A DNA stretch of 64,000 bases from Vibrio sp. JPW-9-11-11 (GTDB lineage Bacteria > Pseudomonadota > Gammaproteobacteria > Enterobacterales > Vibrionaceae). Position numbers and translations under genes: made by a program. The stretch spans positions 186,001 to 250,000 of the forward strand of contig NZ_SZQJ01000005.1 in NCBI RefSeq assembly GCF_013369335.1, in the 5' to 3' direction. Every line of letters starts with the position of its first letter. Positions within the stretch are counted from its first letter, which is position 1. Below are positions 38,174-47,723 of this stretch, in pieces. The notes beneath the pieces are model-generated. The model had not been told where the DNA came from. It worked only from the letters and a program-made list of their open reading frames with translations, and searched no databases.

Positions 38174-41100
38174 ATGACCGCGCGTGAAACATTGATGCCG
38201 GTTCTTCTTGAAAAAGTGTATCAGCTTATTCAAGACAAACTCGAGCTTGCTCATCAACCCCTAGTCACTCAACTTGCTCAACATCTCTTTAGCAACATTT
38301 CTCAAGACGATCTCATCGAACGTAATGAATCTGACCTTTATGGTGCTGTTGTCTCTCTTTGGCACCATATTAATGAGAAAACTGCTGATGATATTTCGGT
38401 AAGAGTTTTTAACCCAACGGTGAGTCGTCAAGGCTGGCAGTCTACCCATACTATCGTTGAGATTGTGGTGCCAGACTGTCCGTTTTTAGTCGACTCAATC
38501 AAAATGGCCCTAAGCCGTTTGGATCTTTCATCACACTTAATGCTCCACGGACCGACTCAAATCGCCCGTACTGGAAAAGGCGAGATTACTTCTATCAATA
38601 GTGGTGAAGGTGCACTTCAATCACTCTTCCATATCGAAGTAGACAGACTGAGTAGTAAAGATGCCATGGGCTCACTAAAAAATGAGCTACTGAGTATTCT
38701 TAATGATGCGGGTCTGGTGGTTCAAGACTGGTTACTGATGGTCGAAAAACTCGAACAAGTGACCTCTCAGGTTGACGCGCAAAAAGATAAAATTGAGATC
38801 GAACGTGATCGTTATGATGAGTCTATTCAATTCCTCCGTTGGTTAGGGGATCATAACTTCACCTTTATGGGCTATAAAGAGTACGATTTGGTCAATGTTG
38901 ATGGTGATACCGAACTACGCCCAACGCCAGATAAGGGATTAGGTCTTTTTGCCAATCGAGAGCGTGTCCGAACTGTCAAACTAAGTGATTTCCCAGACTC
39001 TGCCCGCTTGGAAGCGAAGAAGCCTTTCTTATTGATTGTTACTAAAGGCAACCGCCCATCACGTATCCACCGCCCAGCGTACACGGATTATATTGGTATT
39101 AAAAAGTTTGACGATAACGGCAAAGTGATTGGCGAGCATCGTTTTACTGGCCTTTACACGTCTGCGGTTTATAACCAAAGCGTTGCAAGTATTCCGCTCG
39201 TGCGTGAGAAAGTCGAGCGCATTCTTGACGCGAGCGGCTATCGTGAAGGCTCATATTCGTACAAAGCACTCCACAATATTTTAGAAAACTACCCGCGTGA
39301 TGAACTACTGCAAGCGAAAGAAGAAGAATTGCTTGAAGTCGGTATGGGGGTAGTGCAAATGCAAGACCGCGACATGCTGCGTCTGTTTGTGCGCAAAGAC
39401 CCGTTCGGCCGTTTCTTCAGTTGTATGGTGTATGTCACTAAAGATCGCTATAACACCGAACTTCGCCGTCAAACCCAGCGAATTTTGAAACAGTACTTTG
39501 GCTGTGAGCAAGAGGTAGAGTTCACGACTTACTTCTCAGAGAGCCCGCTGGCTCGTACGCATTACATTGTCCGTGTTGACAACAACAATATGGACGTAGA
39601 CGTTAAAACGATTGAGCAAAACTTAATGGAAGCATCTTCGACTTGGGATGATCGTTTATCAGAGGCGATCGTGGCAAACTTCGGTGAAAGCAAAGGTTTA
39701 CCACTGTCTAAAGAGTATTTGCGTGCATTCCCACGTTCGTACAAAGAAGATGTGATGCCAGGTTCCGCGGTGGCCGACATTGAGAGGCTCGAAAAGCTTG
39801 ATGATGACAACAAACTCGGCATGCTGTTCTACCGCCCACAAGAGTTAGGCAGTCATTCAAAATCAGTGAGACTTAAACTGTATCACCGTGATGAGCCTAT
39901 TCACTTGTCTGATGTGATGCCAATGTTGGAGAACTTAGGGCTTCGTGTAATTGGTGAGTCACCATACGAAGTGCGCAAAGCTAACGGTCAGGTTTATTGG
40001 ATCCTTGATTTCTCAATGCTGCATAAGAGCGACACAACCGTTGATCTTCGTGAAGCGCGTGATCGATTCCAGCAGGCTTTTGCCGCAATTTGGGCCGGTG
40101 AACTTGAAAGCGATGGCTTTAACCGTTTGGTGCTGGGCGCTTCGCTCACTGGACGTGAAATTTCCATCCTACGTGCCTACGCACGTTATATGCGTCAAGT
40201 CGGCTTCCCGTTCAGTCAACAGTACATTGAAGAAACGCTTAGCCACTATCCTGATCTTGCCAAAGGGCTGGTGGAGTTATTTGCTAAGCGCTTTGAGCCG
40301 AAGTTTAAAGGAAGCCAGAAAGGGCAAACTGATCTGATCGCGCGCATTACCGAGCAGTTGGATCATGTAGAAAGCTTGGATGATGATCGTATTATCCGCC
40401 GTTACATGGAAATGATCACCGCGACGCTGCGTACCAACTATTATCAAGTCGATGACGACAAGAACCACAAACCTTGGCTGTCGCTGAAGATGAAACCAAG
40501 TGAGATCCCAGAGATCCCGCAACCCGTACCAGCGTTTGAGATTTTTGTTTATGCACCAGATATTGAAGGTGTGCATCTACGTGGTGGTAAAGTTGCACGT
40601 GGTGGTTTGCGTTGGTCAGATCGCCAAGAGGATTTCCGTACCGAAATTCTCGGCCTAGTCAAAGCTCAACAAGTGAAAAATACGGTCATTGTTCCGGTTG
40701 GCGCTAAAGGTGGTTTTGTCTGTAAACGTCAACATACTTTGAGTGGTCGTGATGAGATATTTGCTGAAGGTCAACGCTGTTATAAGCGTTTTATTCGTGC
40801 ATTGCTTGATGTCTCTGACAACATCATCGAAGGTGAAGTTGTTCATCCAAAACAGGTGATTCGTCATGACGAAGACGACCCGTATCTGGTTGTCGCGGCC
40901 GACAAGGGAACGGCGACTTTCTCGGATTTAGCTAACTCGGTATCGGCAGAATACAATTTCTGGCTAGGGGATGCATTTGCTTCCGGTGGGTCGAATGGTT
41001 ACGACCACAAAGCCATGGGTATTACGGCTAAAGGTGGCTGGGAATCGGTTAAGCGTCACTTCCGCGAAATGGGCATTGACTGCCAGAGTACAGATTTCAC

Positions 41101-43015
41101 TGCCATTGGTGTCGGTGATATGGCAGGGGATGTATTTGGTAATGGCATGTTGTTGTCTAAACATATTCGCCTCCAAGCTGCGTTCAACCACATGCACATC
41201 TTTATCGATCCGAACCCGGACTCTGCGTCTAGTTGGGAAGAGCGTAACCGGTTATTTAATACTCCACGTTCAAGTTGGGAAGATTACGACCCCGATCTTA
41301 TATCTGAAGGTGGCGGTGTGTTCTCACGCCGCGCTAAGTCGATCCACTTGACACCGCAAATTCAAAAGATGTTGCGAACCAAGAAGAGTTCAGTTGCGCC
41401 GAATGAACTGATCAAAATGATCTTATCAATGAAAGTGGATCTGCTTTGGAATGGTGGTATCGGCACCTACGTTAAAGCATCAACAGAAACGCACACCGAT
41501 GTTGGTGACCGTGCTAACGACGTATTGCGCATTGACGGTTGTGACCTAAAAGCCAAAGTGGTTGGTGAGGGCGGTAACTTAGGTATGACTCAGTTGGGTC
41601 GTATTGAGTACGCGTTAACAGGCGGCCGTGTTAACACTGACTTTGTTGACAACGTTGGTGGCGTGGATTGCTCCGATAACGAAGTCAACATTAAGATCTT
41701 CTTGAATGGATTGGTCGCCAATGGCGATCTTACCGTCAAACAGCGCAATAAGATCTTGGAATCGATGGAAGATGAAGTGGGCGAGATCGTATTGGATGAT
41801 GCCTATTGTCAATCAGAGTCCATTTCAGTGACCGAACAGCAGGGGACTTCGCTCGTCAAAGAACAAATTCGCTTCATTCATACAATGGAAAAAGCGGGTT
41901 ATTTAGATAGAGCACTAGAATATATCCCCGATGATGAAACGCTTCTAGAACGCGAGAAACAAGGGATGGCACTCACGCGTCCTGAACTCTCTGTGCTGGT
42001 GGCTTACGCTAAAATGGTGTTGAAAGAAGAATTGGTGCATGAAGATATTGCCAATGATGATTTCCATGCTCAGCAACTAACCAATTATTTCCCAACAGAG
42101 TTACGCCGTAACTATTCATCACAAATGGTTAACCACCCATTGCGCGCTGAAATTATTGCAACTGCACTCGCGAACCAAATGGTAAACGAAATGGGATGCA
42201 ATTTCGTGACTCGACTTCAAGAAGAAACGGGCGCCAATGTGGTTGATATTGCTAATGCGTATGCGGCGTCGCGTGAAATCTTCGGTCTTGGCAATGTGCT
42301 TGAAGAGATCCGTCAATTGGATAACCACGCCACGACAGAAGCACAATACGATATGATCTTTTTTGTGCGTCGTACTTTGCGTCGCTTGTCGCGTTGGTTA
42401 TTGCGCAACCGAATGGGTAAACAGTCAGTACAAGCGCTCATTGAACTCTATCAAGGCGACGTGGAAACCATCAAGATTCATCTCGATGAGATGTTGGTAC
42501 CGTCAGAAGTACAAGAGCACAACGATATGGCGCAAGCTTGGATCGACCAAGGGATTAGCGAACAGCTAGCAAATTATGTTGCTCGCCTTTCAAGTCTTTA
42601 TTCGGTACTGGATATATCTACAGTGGCTCGTGAAAAAGGCAAAACAGTCGAGCAAACCGCCAAGTTGTACTACAACCTTGGTGATCGCTTGTCACTGCAT
42701 TGGTTCTTGAAACAGATCAATGGTCAAGCCGTAGATAACAACTGGCAAGCTTTAGCGCGTGCTGCTTTCCGAGAAGATTTGGATTGGCAACAACGTCAGT
42801 TGACAGGGCAGGTGCTAAGTTGTTCATGCGCACCGGAAGATCTTGATGTGATTAAAGCACTTGATGAGTGGATTGTCGCCAATGAGGTTTCATTGCATCG
42901 TTGGGAAAATATCCTCAACGAGTTCAAGGTTGGCTCAGTGCATGAGTTTGCTAAATTCTCGGTGGCACTGCGTGAACTGATGCTACTTAATCTCAACTGT
43001 TCAGCCATTGAGTAA
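38174..43015 (+). CDS. gdhB: NAD-specific glutamate dehydrogenase, large form
   Basis: A 1613-residue protein of the 180-kDa GDH class. Long N-terminal ACT-like regulatory segments (about 1-700) precede the catalytic part, which contains GGLRWSDRQEDFRTEILGLVKAQQVKN, the Lys loop VPVGAKGGFV, and the NAD region GDMAGDVFGNGML. It converts glutamate to 2-oxoglutarate, feeding catabolism. ATG 38174 (GGAG upstream) gives the 1613-residue length known in Vibrio. A strong terminator follows. Monocistronic. Confidence 0.95.
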   Translation: MTARETLMPVLLEKVYQLIQDKLELAHQPLVTQLAQHLFSNISQDDLIERNESDLYGAVVSLWHHINEKTADDISVRVFNPTVSRQGWQSTHTIVEIVVPDCPFLVDSIKMALSRLDLSSHLMLHGPTQIARTGKGEITSINSGEGALQSLFHIEVDRLSSKDAMGSLKNELLSILNDAGLVVQDWLLMVEKLEQVTSQVDAQKDKIEIERDRYDESIQFLRWLGDHNFTFMGYKEYDLVNVDGDTELRPTPDKGLGLFANRERVRTVKLSDFPDSARLEAKKPFLLIVTKGNRPSRIHRPAYTDYIGIKKFDDNGKVIGEHRFTGLYTSAVYNQSVASIPLVREKVERILDASGYREGSYSYKALHNILENYPRDELLQAKEEELLEVGMGVVQMQDRDMLRLFVRKDPFGRFFSCMVYVTKDRYNTELRRQTQRILKQYFGCEQEVEFTTYFSESPLARTHYIVRVDNNNMDVDVKTIEQNLMEASSTWDDRLSEAIVANFGESKGLPLSKEYLRAFPRSYKEDVMPGSAVADIERLEKLDDDNKLGMLFYRPQELGSHSKSVRLKLYHRDEPIHLSDVMPMLENLGLRVIGESPYEVRKANGQVYWILDFSMLHKSDTTVDLREARDRFQQAFAAIWAGELESDGFNRLVLGASLTGREISILRAYARYMRQVGFPFSQQYIEETLSHYPDLAKGLVELFAKRFEPKFKGSQKGQTDLIARITEQLDHVESLDDDRIIRRYMEMITATLRTNYYQVDDDKNHKPWLSLKMKPSEIPEIPQPVPAFEIFVYAPDIEGVHLRGGKVARGGLRWSDRQEDFRTEILGLVKAQQVKNTVIVPVGAKGGFVCKRQHTLSGRDEIFAEGQRCYKRFIRALLDVSDNIIEGEVVHPKQVIRHDEDDPYLVVAADKGTATFSDLANSVSAEYNFWLGDAFASGGSNGYDHKAMGITAKGGWESVKRHFREMGIDCQSTDFTAIGVGDMAGDVFGNGMLLSKHIRLQAAFNHMHIFIDPNPDSASSWEERNRLFNTPRSSWEDYDPDLISEGGGVFSRRAKSIHLTPQIQKMLRTKKSSVAPNELIKMILSMKVDLLWNGGIGTYVKASTETHTDVGDRANDVLRIDGCDLKAKVVGEGGNLGMTQLGRIEYALTGGRVNTDFVDNVGGVDCSDNEVNIKIFLNGLVANGDLTVKQRNKILESMEDEVGEIVLDDAYCQSESISVTEQQGTSLVKEQIRFIHTMEKAGYLDRALEYIPDDETLLEREKQGMALTRPELSVLVAYAKMVLKEELVHEDIANDDFHAQQLTNYFPTELRRNYSSQMVNHPLRAEIIATALANQMVNEMGCNFVTRLQEETGANVVDIANAYAASREIFGLGNVLEEIRQLDNHATTEAQYDMIFFVRRTLRRLSRWLLRNRMGKQSVQALIELYQGDVETIKIHLDEMLVPSEVQEHNDMAQAWIDQGISEQLANYVARLSSLYSVLDISTVAREKGKTVEQTAKLYYNLGDRLSLHWFLKQINGQAVDNNWQALARAAFREDLDWQQRQLTGQVLSCSCAPEDLDVIKALDEWIVANEVSLHRWENILNEFKVGSVHEFAKFSVALRELMLLNLNCSAIE

Positions 43016-43061
43016 ACGATTGCTATAATTCGTTGAATTATTCGGTAAAACGTTGAATAAT

Positions 43062-43090
43062 ACAGCCCCGTTTATACGGGGCTTTTTTCT
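43062..43090 (+). terminator. Terminator of gdhB
   Basis: Stem AGCCCCGT (43064-43071), loop TTAT, ACGGGGCT (43076-43083), then a T run. Confidence 0.9.
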
Positions 43091-43102
43091 TTCGGAGGCA
43101 CA

Positions 43103-44113
43103 ATGCTTTACCGTCTAGCCAGAACTGGCTTTTTCCAACTTGATGCCGAAAAGGCACATGATCTTGCAATCCAAAATTTCAAACGTTTTACGGGCACACC
43201 AGTCGATCTTTTGTATCGTCAACAGCTACCACACCGACCTGTCGAATGCATGGGGCTAACTTTCCGTAATCCGGTTGGTCTGGCTGCAGGGTTAGATAAA
43301 AACGGTGAGTGCATTGAAGCATTTGATGCCATGGGTTTTGGTTTTGTCGAAGTGGGTACGGTCACACCTCGACCTCAATCGGGCAATGACAAACCACGTC
43401 TTTTTCGTCTTGTTGAGGCCGAAGGTATTATCAACCGAATGGGTTTCAACAACCTCGGGGTCGATAACTTAGTTGAAAATGTTAAGAAGGCCAACTACAA
43501 CTGTGTGCTTGGCATCAACATTGGTAAAAACAAAGACACACCAATCGAAAAGGGTGCAGAAGACTATCTGATCTGTATGGATAAAGTCTATCTGTATGCT
43601 GATTATATTGCTGTCAACATTTCTTCGCCTAATACACCTGGGTTACGTACGCTCCAGTATGGCGAAGCACTAGATGAACTGCTTGCTGAGCTCAAGCAAA
43701 AACAAGCAGAACTCGCTAAGCTTCACGATAAGTACGTTCCTTTAGCACTGAAGATCGCGCCGGATCTTAGTGATGACGAAATTAGCCAAATTTGCCAGTC
43801 ATTGATCAAAAATAGCATCGACGGTGTTATCGCCACCAATACCACGTTGGATCGTTCTATTGTTGAAGGGATGAAGCATGCCAATGAAGCAGGCGGTTTG
43901 AGTGGCCGACCAGTACAGTCGCGCAGTACCGAAGTAGTTCGACGTTTGCATCAAGAGCTTCAGGGTCAAGTGCCTATCATTGGGGTAGGTGGTATTGACT
44001 CTTATGTCGCGGCCAAAGAGAAACTTATGGCAGGTGCGCAATTGGTGCAAGTTTATTCTGGCTTTATCTACAAAGGTCCAAAGCTAGTCAGCGACATTGT
44101 AAAAAATTTATAA
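43103..44113 (+). CDS. pyrD: Dihydroorotate dehydrogenase (quinone), class 2
   Basis: A 336-residue membrane-associated flavoenzyme. An amphipathic N-terminus ([20 protein letters not shown]) is followed by the barrel. The catalytic Ser is in [14 protein letters not shown]-binding motifs [17 protein letters not shown] and GVGGIDS are present. It oxidises dihydroorotate to orotate with quinone. GGAGG Shine-Dalgarno. pyrD-zapC order as in E. coli. Confidence 0.96.
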   Translation: MLYRLARTGFFQLDAEKAHDLAIQNFKRFTGTPVDLLYRQQLPHRPVECMGLTFRNPVGLAAGLDKNGECIEAFDAMGFGFVEVGTVTPRPQSGNDKPRLFRLVEAEGIINRMGFNNLGVDNLVENVKKANYNCVLGINIGKNKDTPIEKGAEDYLICMDKVYLYADYIAVNISSPNTPGLRTLQYGEALDELLAELKQKQAELAKLHDKYVPLALKIAPDLSDDEISQICQSLIKNSIDGVIATNTTLDRSIVEGMKHANEAGGLSGRPVQSRSTEVVRRLHQELQGQVPIIGVGGIDSYVAAKEKLMAGAQLVQVYSGFIYKGPKLVSDIVKNL

Positions 44114-44143
44114 GTATAAAAAATAAGGTTATCATGTATTTAA

Positions 44144-44156
44144 GTGACATTGTCAC
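44144..44156. promoter_or_regulatory. matS site (MatP-binding, Ter macrodomain)
   Basis: GTGACATTGTCAC fits the consensus GTGACRNYGTCAC exactly. Intergenic between pyrD and zapC. Chance expectation in 64 kb is about 0.015 sites, and matP itself is 10 kb away. Confidence 0.88.
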
Positions 44157-44190
44157 TATAAATATGCGGGCCCCATTAATCGAAGTGTTC

Positions 44191-44224
44191 AAGAGGAAAT
44201 GAATTATCATTTCCTCTTTTTTTT
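44191..44224 (+). terminator. Terminator of pyrD
   Basis: Perfect 12-bp stem AAGAGGAAATGA / TCATTTCCTCTT with loop ATTA and a long T run. Confidence 0.9.
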
Positions 44225-44311
44225 CATCTGACAGTGCATAAAATCGAAGTATTGTTTGGCGAGGTAATTAAGCGTTTTACCTAAATTCACAAATACTCAA
44301 GAGATGGAACG

Positions 44312-44857
44312 ATGCTTAAACCCAGTGACAAATGGACTTGGTACTATGACGATTCAGAAGGGCACCTTATGCTCGACCTGGGCGATAGCATGGTATTCAA
44401 AACCAATCTTGCTCGCAAACTGATCGTCGATTGTGCGATTGGTGTCAACGAATTCTCGGTTGATGATGCATCTGCATATCAAACATACAAAGAACAAGCA
44501 GCATTGTTGGGCTTAAGTGAGCCAAGACAGGCTGAACTTGCTCTTTATTGTGTTGCTGCAAAACGCTTCCATAAGCCTGTACAACCAAAAAGCTGGTTTT
44601 TCGATTCTTTGACCAGCGGCTGCGACATCCCGGAAGAAGGGGATTTAATCCGCTTATGTAACGACTACAGTGATGGCTACTTCATGATATTAGAAGTAGG
44701 TGACTCAGCAAGTCTGTGCGCATTTGTGGGGTTGGAGAGCTTCCAGCTTAATGCCAGTAAAGAGCTTAAATTTGGCCAAGCCATTAAAGTTATGCACGAC
44801 CGTTTCGAAATATGTAACCACCATTTCTCTATCCAGCCTATCGCTTTGGTTGGCTAA
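44312..44857 (+). CDS. zapC: Cell division protein ZapC
   Basis: A 181-residue YcbW-family protein (MLKPSDKWTWYYDDSEGHLMLDLGDSMVF is the conserved start). ZapC binds FtsZ directly and promotes protofilament bundling at the midcell ring. Neighbour of pyrD as in E. coli, but separated by a terminator and a matS site, so it has its own promoter. Confidence 0.93.
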   Translation: MLKPSDKWTWYYDDSEGHLMLDLGDSMVFKTNLARKLIVDCAIGVNEFSVDDASAYQTYKEQAALLGLSEPRQAELALYCVAAKRFHKPVQPKSWFFDSLTSGCDIPEEGDLIRLCNDYSDGYFMILEVGDSASLCAFVGLESFQLNASKELKFGQAIKVMHDRFEICNHHFSIQPIALVG

Positions 44858-44889
44858 TCCATTTATTTAACGTTCGTTTATTTCGTTTC

Positions 44890-44919
44890 CCGCCAGCTAA
44901 AAAAGCTGGCTTTTTTTTG
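44890..44919 (+). terminator. Terminator of zapC
   Basis: Stem GCCAGCT, loop of five A, AGCTGGC, then eight T. Confidence 0.9.
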
Positions 44920-45311
44920 TCTATAACCCTCAACCTTCGGCTAATTACGCTCATTTTACTGTTCGTGTAAACCTCTCTCATTTGTGAGATGTGTTCAAAA
45001 TTCACACGTTCGACCTTCCTATATTGTCCCAAAAAGTCGTGTAAAACTCGACGCATCACGGTCAAAATTCCTCATTTACCCTAAATATGTAGCAAAATTA
45101 CACTGTAAATCAACCACTGGTATAGACCAATTTTGATGAGAATAAGTATTCACTTCGCCTGAAAGCCTTAATTTATGGTCAATAGTCAATCAATGACTGT
45201 CAGGCAGTGAGGCGATGCATTGGTATTGGAAATTCGACGAATAATCGAACACATAAAGCGAGAAAAAAGACGAATTTTAGCTTTGTGCTAACAGTCACTA
45301 GTGGAGTCAGG

Positions 45312-45317
45312 TATAAT
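45312..45317 (+). promoter_or_regulatory. Probable -10 element of rlmL
   Basis: Perfect TATAAT 36 bp before the rlmL ATG. No good -35 hexamer at 16-18 bp, so the promoter call rests on the -10 alone. Confidence 0.4.
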
Positions 45318-45352
45318 GCGGTGTCATTTTTTAGAGAATCAAAAACATCACT

Positions 45353-47476
45353 ATGCATCAATATCTTGCTGTCACCTCGAATGGTCTCGAAAACCTGTTG
45401 GTAGACGAACTCACTAAGCTTGGAATTAACGACGCAAAACCTGTCCAAGCAGGGGTTCGATTTAAAGCGACAAATGAACAGATTTATCGAGTGTGCTTAT
45501 GGAGCCGATTGGCTTCAAGGTTTGTTCGTGTGTTATCAGAATTCACCTGTAATGATGATATGGATCTCTATCTTGCTGCTTCGGCCGTTAACTGGATAAA
45601 TCAGTTCCATAGCAGCAAGAAACTGGTTGTTGACTTCAACGGCACCAATCGCGAAATACGCAATAGTCAGTATGGTGCGATGAAAGTTAAAGATGCGATA
45701 GTCGATAGTTTCGAGAAGAAAAACTTACCACGACCTTCGATCAGTAAAGATCAAGCAGATCTTCGCATTCACGTTCGCTTGCATCGAGAAAAGGCCATCT
45801 TAGGTGTCGATATGGTTGGTGGCGGCCTTCATCAACGTGGTTACCGCCCTGAATCTGGTCGAGCGCCATTGAGAGAAACGCTAGCAGCAGCGATTATTCT
45901 TCGTAGCGGTTGGAGTGGTGATAAACCGCTACTTGACCCTATGTGTGGTTCAGGAACATTGCTGATTGAAGCCACCATGATGGCCGCAAATATGGCGCCT
46001 GGTGTTAAGCGCGCACAGTGGGGCTTTGAGGCATTAGAAGATTTTGAACCTGAAATTTGGGCTGAGATTAAATCTGAGGCAAGTGTTCAAGCGAGAAGAG
46101 GTGTCAAAAAAGTTGACGCTAAGTTCTACGGTTTCGACAACGATGCTCGTGTACTTAAAACCGCACGAGAAAATGCCCGTCGTGCGGGGGTTGAATCTTT
46201 GATTGAGTTTCAGGTAGGCGACGCCGCTAAGATTAAACGACCTGCGTCGTTTGAAGATGGCGTGTTGGTATGTAACCCACCTTACGGTGAACGTTTAGGT
46301 ACTCATCCTGGACTGATTGCCCTTTATACCGCTTTCGGCGCGCAGCTTAAAGCGGAGTTTGGCGGCTGCCAAGCCTCAATTTTCTCGAGTTCGGACGAGT
46401 TGTTGAGCTGTTTACGCATGCGTGCAGACAAACAGTTCAAACTTAACAATGGTGCGTTACCGTGTCACCAAAAGAACTACTCGATCAGCGCACGTCAAGC
46501 TAACAAAGAGGGTGACAGTGTCACTGAGTTGTTGATCGCCCCTGACTTTTCGAATCGACTTAAGAAAAATCTAAGCAAGATTTCTAAGTGGGCTCGTAAA
46601 GAGCAGTTGGATTGCTACCGTATTTATGATGCGGATCTGCCTGAATACAACGTCGCGATTGACGTTTACCTTGACCACCTTGTTATTCAAGAGTACGCCG
46701 CGCCTAAGAACATTCCAGAAGAAAAGGCTAAGCGACGTTTAACCGATATTATTCGCGCGGCGATTCAAGTGACGGATACCGATGCGAACAAAGTCGTACT
46801 TAAAGTGAGAGAAAAGCAGAAAGGCCGTGCGCAGTACCAAAAAATGGCACAGCAATCAGAGACGCTTACTATCACTGAGTATGGTGTAAAGCTTATCGTC
46901 AACTTACATGACTACCTAGATACGGGTCTATTCCTTGATCATAAGATCACACGTCGAAAGCTGGGAGAGATGGCACCAGGAAAAGACTTCCTCAACTTAT
47001 TTGCTTATACCGGCTCTGCAACTGTTCATGCCGCCTGTGGAGGAGCAAAATCTACCACAACGGTCGATATGTCGAACACCTATCTTGAGTGGGCAAAAGA
47101 AAACATGAAGTTGAATGGTCAAGTCGGACGTCAACACCGCTTTGAGCAAGCAGATTGTTTGCAATGGTTAGAGAAGTCGACGGCTCAATTTGATTTAATC
47201 TTTATTGATCCCCCAACGTTTTCTAACTCAAAACGTATGGAGCAGTCTTTCGACGTTCAGCGCGATCACATTCAACTGATGACCCAGCTTAAGCGTTTAT
47301 TAAGAGACGGTGGTACTATCGTGTTTTCGAATAATAAACGTCACTTCAAAATGGATTTAGAGGCATTGGAAGCTGTTGGTTTGACAGCGAAGAACATCTC
47401 TCACCAAACGCTACCTACGGATTTCGCTCGCAACAAGCATATCCACAACTGCTGGGTGATAACACACAAGGAATAA
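45353..47476 (+). CDS. rlmL: 23S rRNA methyltransferase RlmL/RlmK fusion
   Basis: A 707-residue bifunctional enzyme. THUMP domain at about 45-155, then the RlmL m2G2445 methyltransferase ([13 protein letters not shown] and catalytic NPPYGERLG), then the RlmK m7G2069 methyltransferase ([14 protein letters not shown] and [12 protein letters not shown]). Same two-domain fusion as E. coli RlmKL (702 aa). The second matS site lies inside the gene. A Glrx-like gene and uup follow in one operon. Confidence 0.96.
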   Translation: MHQYLAVTSNGLENLLVDELTKLGINDAKPVQAGVRFKATNEQIYRVCLWSRLASRFVRVLSEFTCNDDMDLYLAASAVNWINQFHSSKKLVVDFNGTNREIRNSQYGAMKVKDAIVDSFEKKNLPRPSISKDQADLRIHVRLHREKAILGVDMVGGGLHQRGYRPESGRAPLRETLAAAIILRSGWSGDKPLLDPMCGSGTLLIEATMMAANMAPGVKRAQWGFEALEDFEPEIWAEIKSEASVQARRGVKKVDAKFYGFDNDARVLKTARENARRAGVESLIEFQVGDAAKIKRPASFEDGVLVCNPPYGERLGTHPGLIALYTAFGAQLKAEFGGCQASIFSSSDELLSCLRMRADKQFKLNNGALPCHQKNYSISARQANKEGDSVTELLIAPDFSNRLKKNLSKISKWARKEQLDCYRIYDADLPEYNVAIDVYLDHLVIQEYAAPKNIPEEKAKRRLTDIIRAAIQVTDTDANKVVLKVREKQKGRAQYQKMAQQSETLTITEYGVKLIVNLHDYLDTGLFLDHKITRRKLGEMAPGKDFLNLFAYTGSATVHAACGGAKSTTTVDMSNTYLEWAKENMKLNGQVGRQHRFEQADCLQWLEKSTAQFDLIFIDPPTFSNSKRMEQSFDVQRDHIQLMTQLKRLLRDGGTIVFSNNKRHFKMDLEALEAVGLTAKNISHQTLPTDFARNKHIHNCWVITHKE
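46512..46524. promoter_or_regulatory. matS site inside rlmL
   Basis: GTGACAGTGTCAC, an exact match to GTGACRNYGTCAC, within the coding sequence (E-G-D-S-V-T-E-L). 2.37 kb from the first site. Confidence 0.85.
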
Positions 47477-47483
47477 CGTTGAC

Positions 47484-47723
47484 GTGATTACGTTATACAG
47501 TACAGAAGGGTGCCATCTGTGTGAGATGGCACTTGCCCTGACACAACAACTCCACATTTTAGACCAAGTCGAGATTATCGATATCGCATTCGACGATGAG
47601 CTGCTTTCTCGTTACGGTGTCACGATTCCGGTGCTCAGATATCAGGGCAATGAGTTAAATTGGCCGTTTGATTTGGAACAATTACAAGTTTGGTTAGAAA
47701 ATAATGGCATTACTGACAATTAA
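47484..47723 (+). CDS. Glutaredoxin-like protein (DUF836/Glrx-like)
   Basis: A 79-residue thioredoxin-fold protein. MITLYSTEGCHLCEMALAL carries a CHLC redox motif, and the cis-Pro motif is GVTIPVLRY. Probably a thiol-disulfide reductase of unknown partner. GTG start at 47484, 7 bp after rlmL. Its last 20 bp overlap the start of uup, so the two are translationally coupled. Confidence 0.85.
   Translation: MITLYSTEGCHLCEMALALTQQLHILDQVEIIDIAFDDELLSRYGVTIPVLRYQGNELNWPFDLEQLQVWLENNGITDN

Larger units (their letters stand above)
44858..45352. other. Intergenic region zapC to rlmL
   Basis: 495 bp. Holds the zapC terminator (stem GCCAGCT / AGCTGGC, 44892-44910, followed by eight T). The rest is AT-rich with no supported gene; short frames on either strand lack Shine-Dalgarno and conserved motifs. 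The rlmL promoter is near the right end. Confidence 0.6.

Noticed and set aside
44838..45065. Open frame of 75 codons on the minus strand after zapC
   Set aside because: It runs across the zapC terminator, has no Shine-Dalgarno or recognisable motif, and has a composition like non-coding DNA.
47611..47623. matS-like GTTACGGTGTCAC in the Glrx-like gene
   Set aside because: One mismatch in an invariant position of the consensus.
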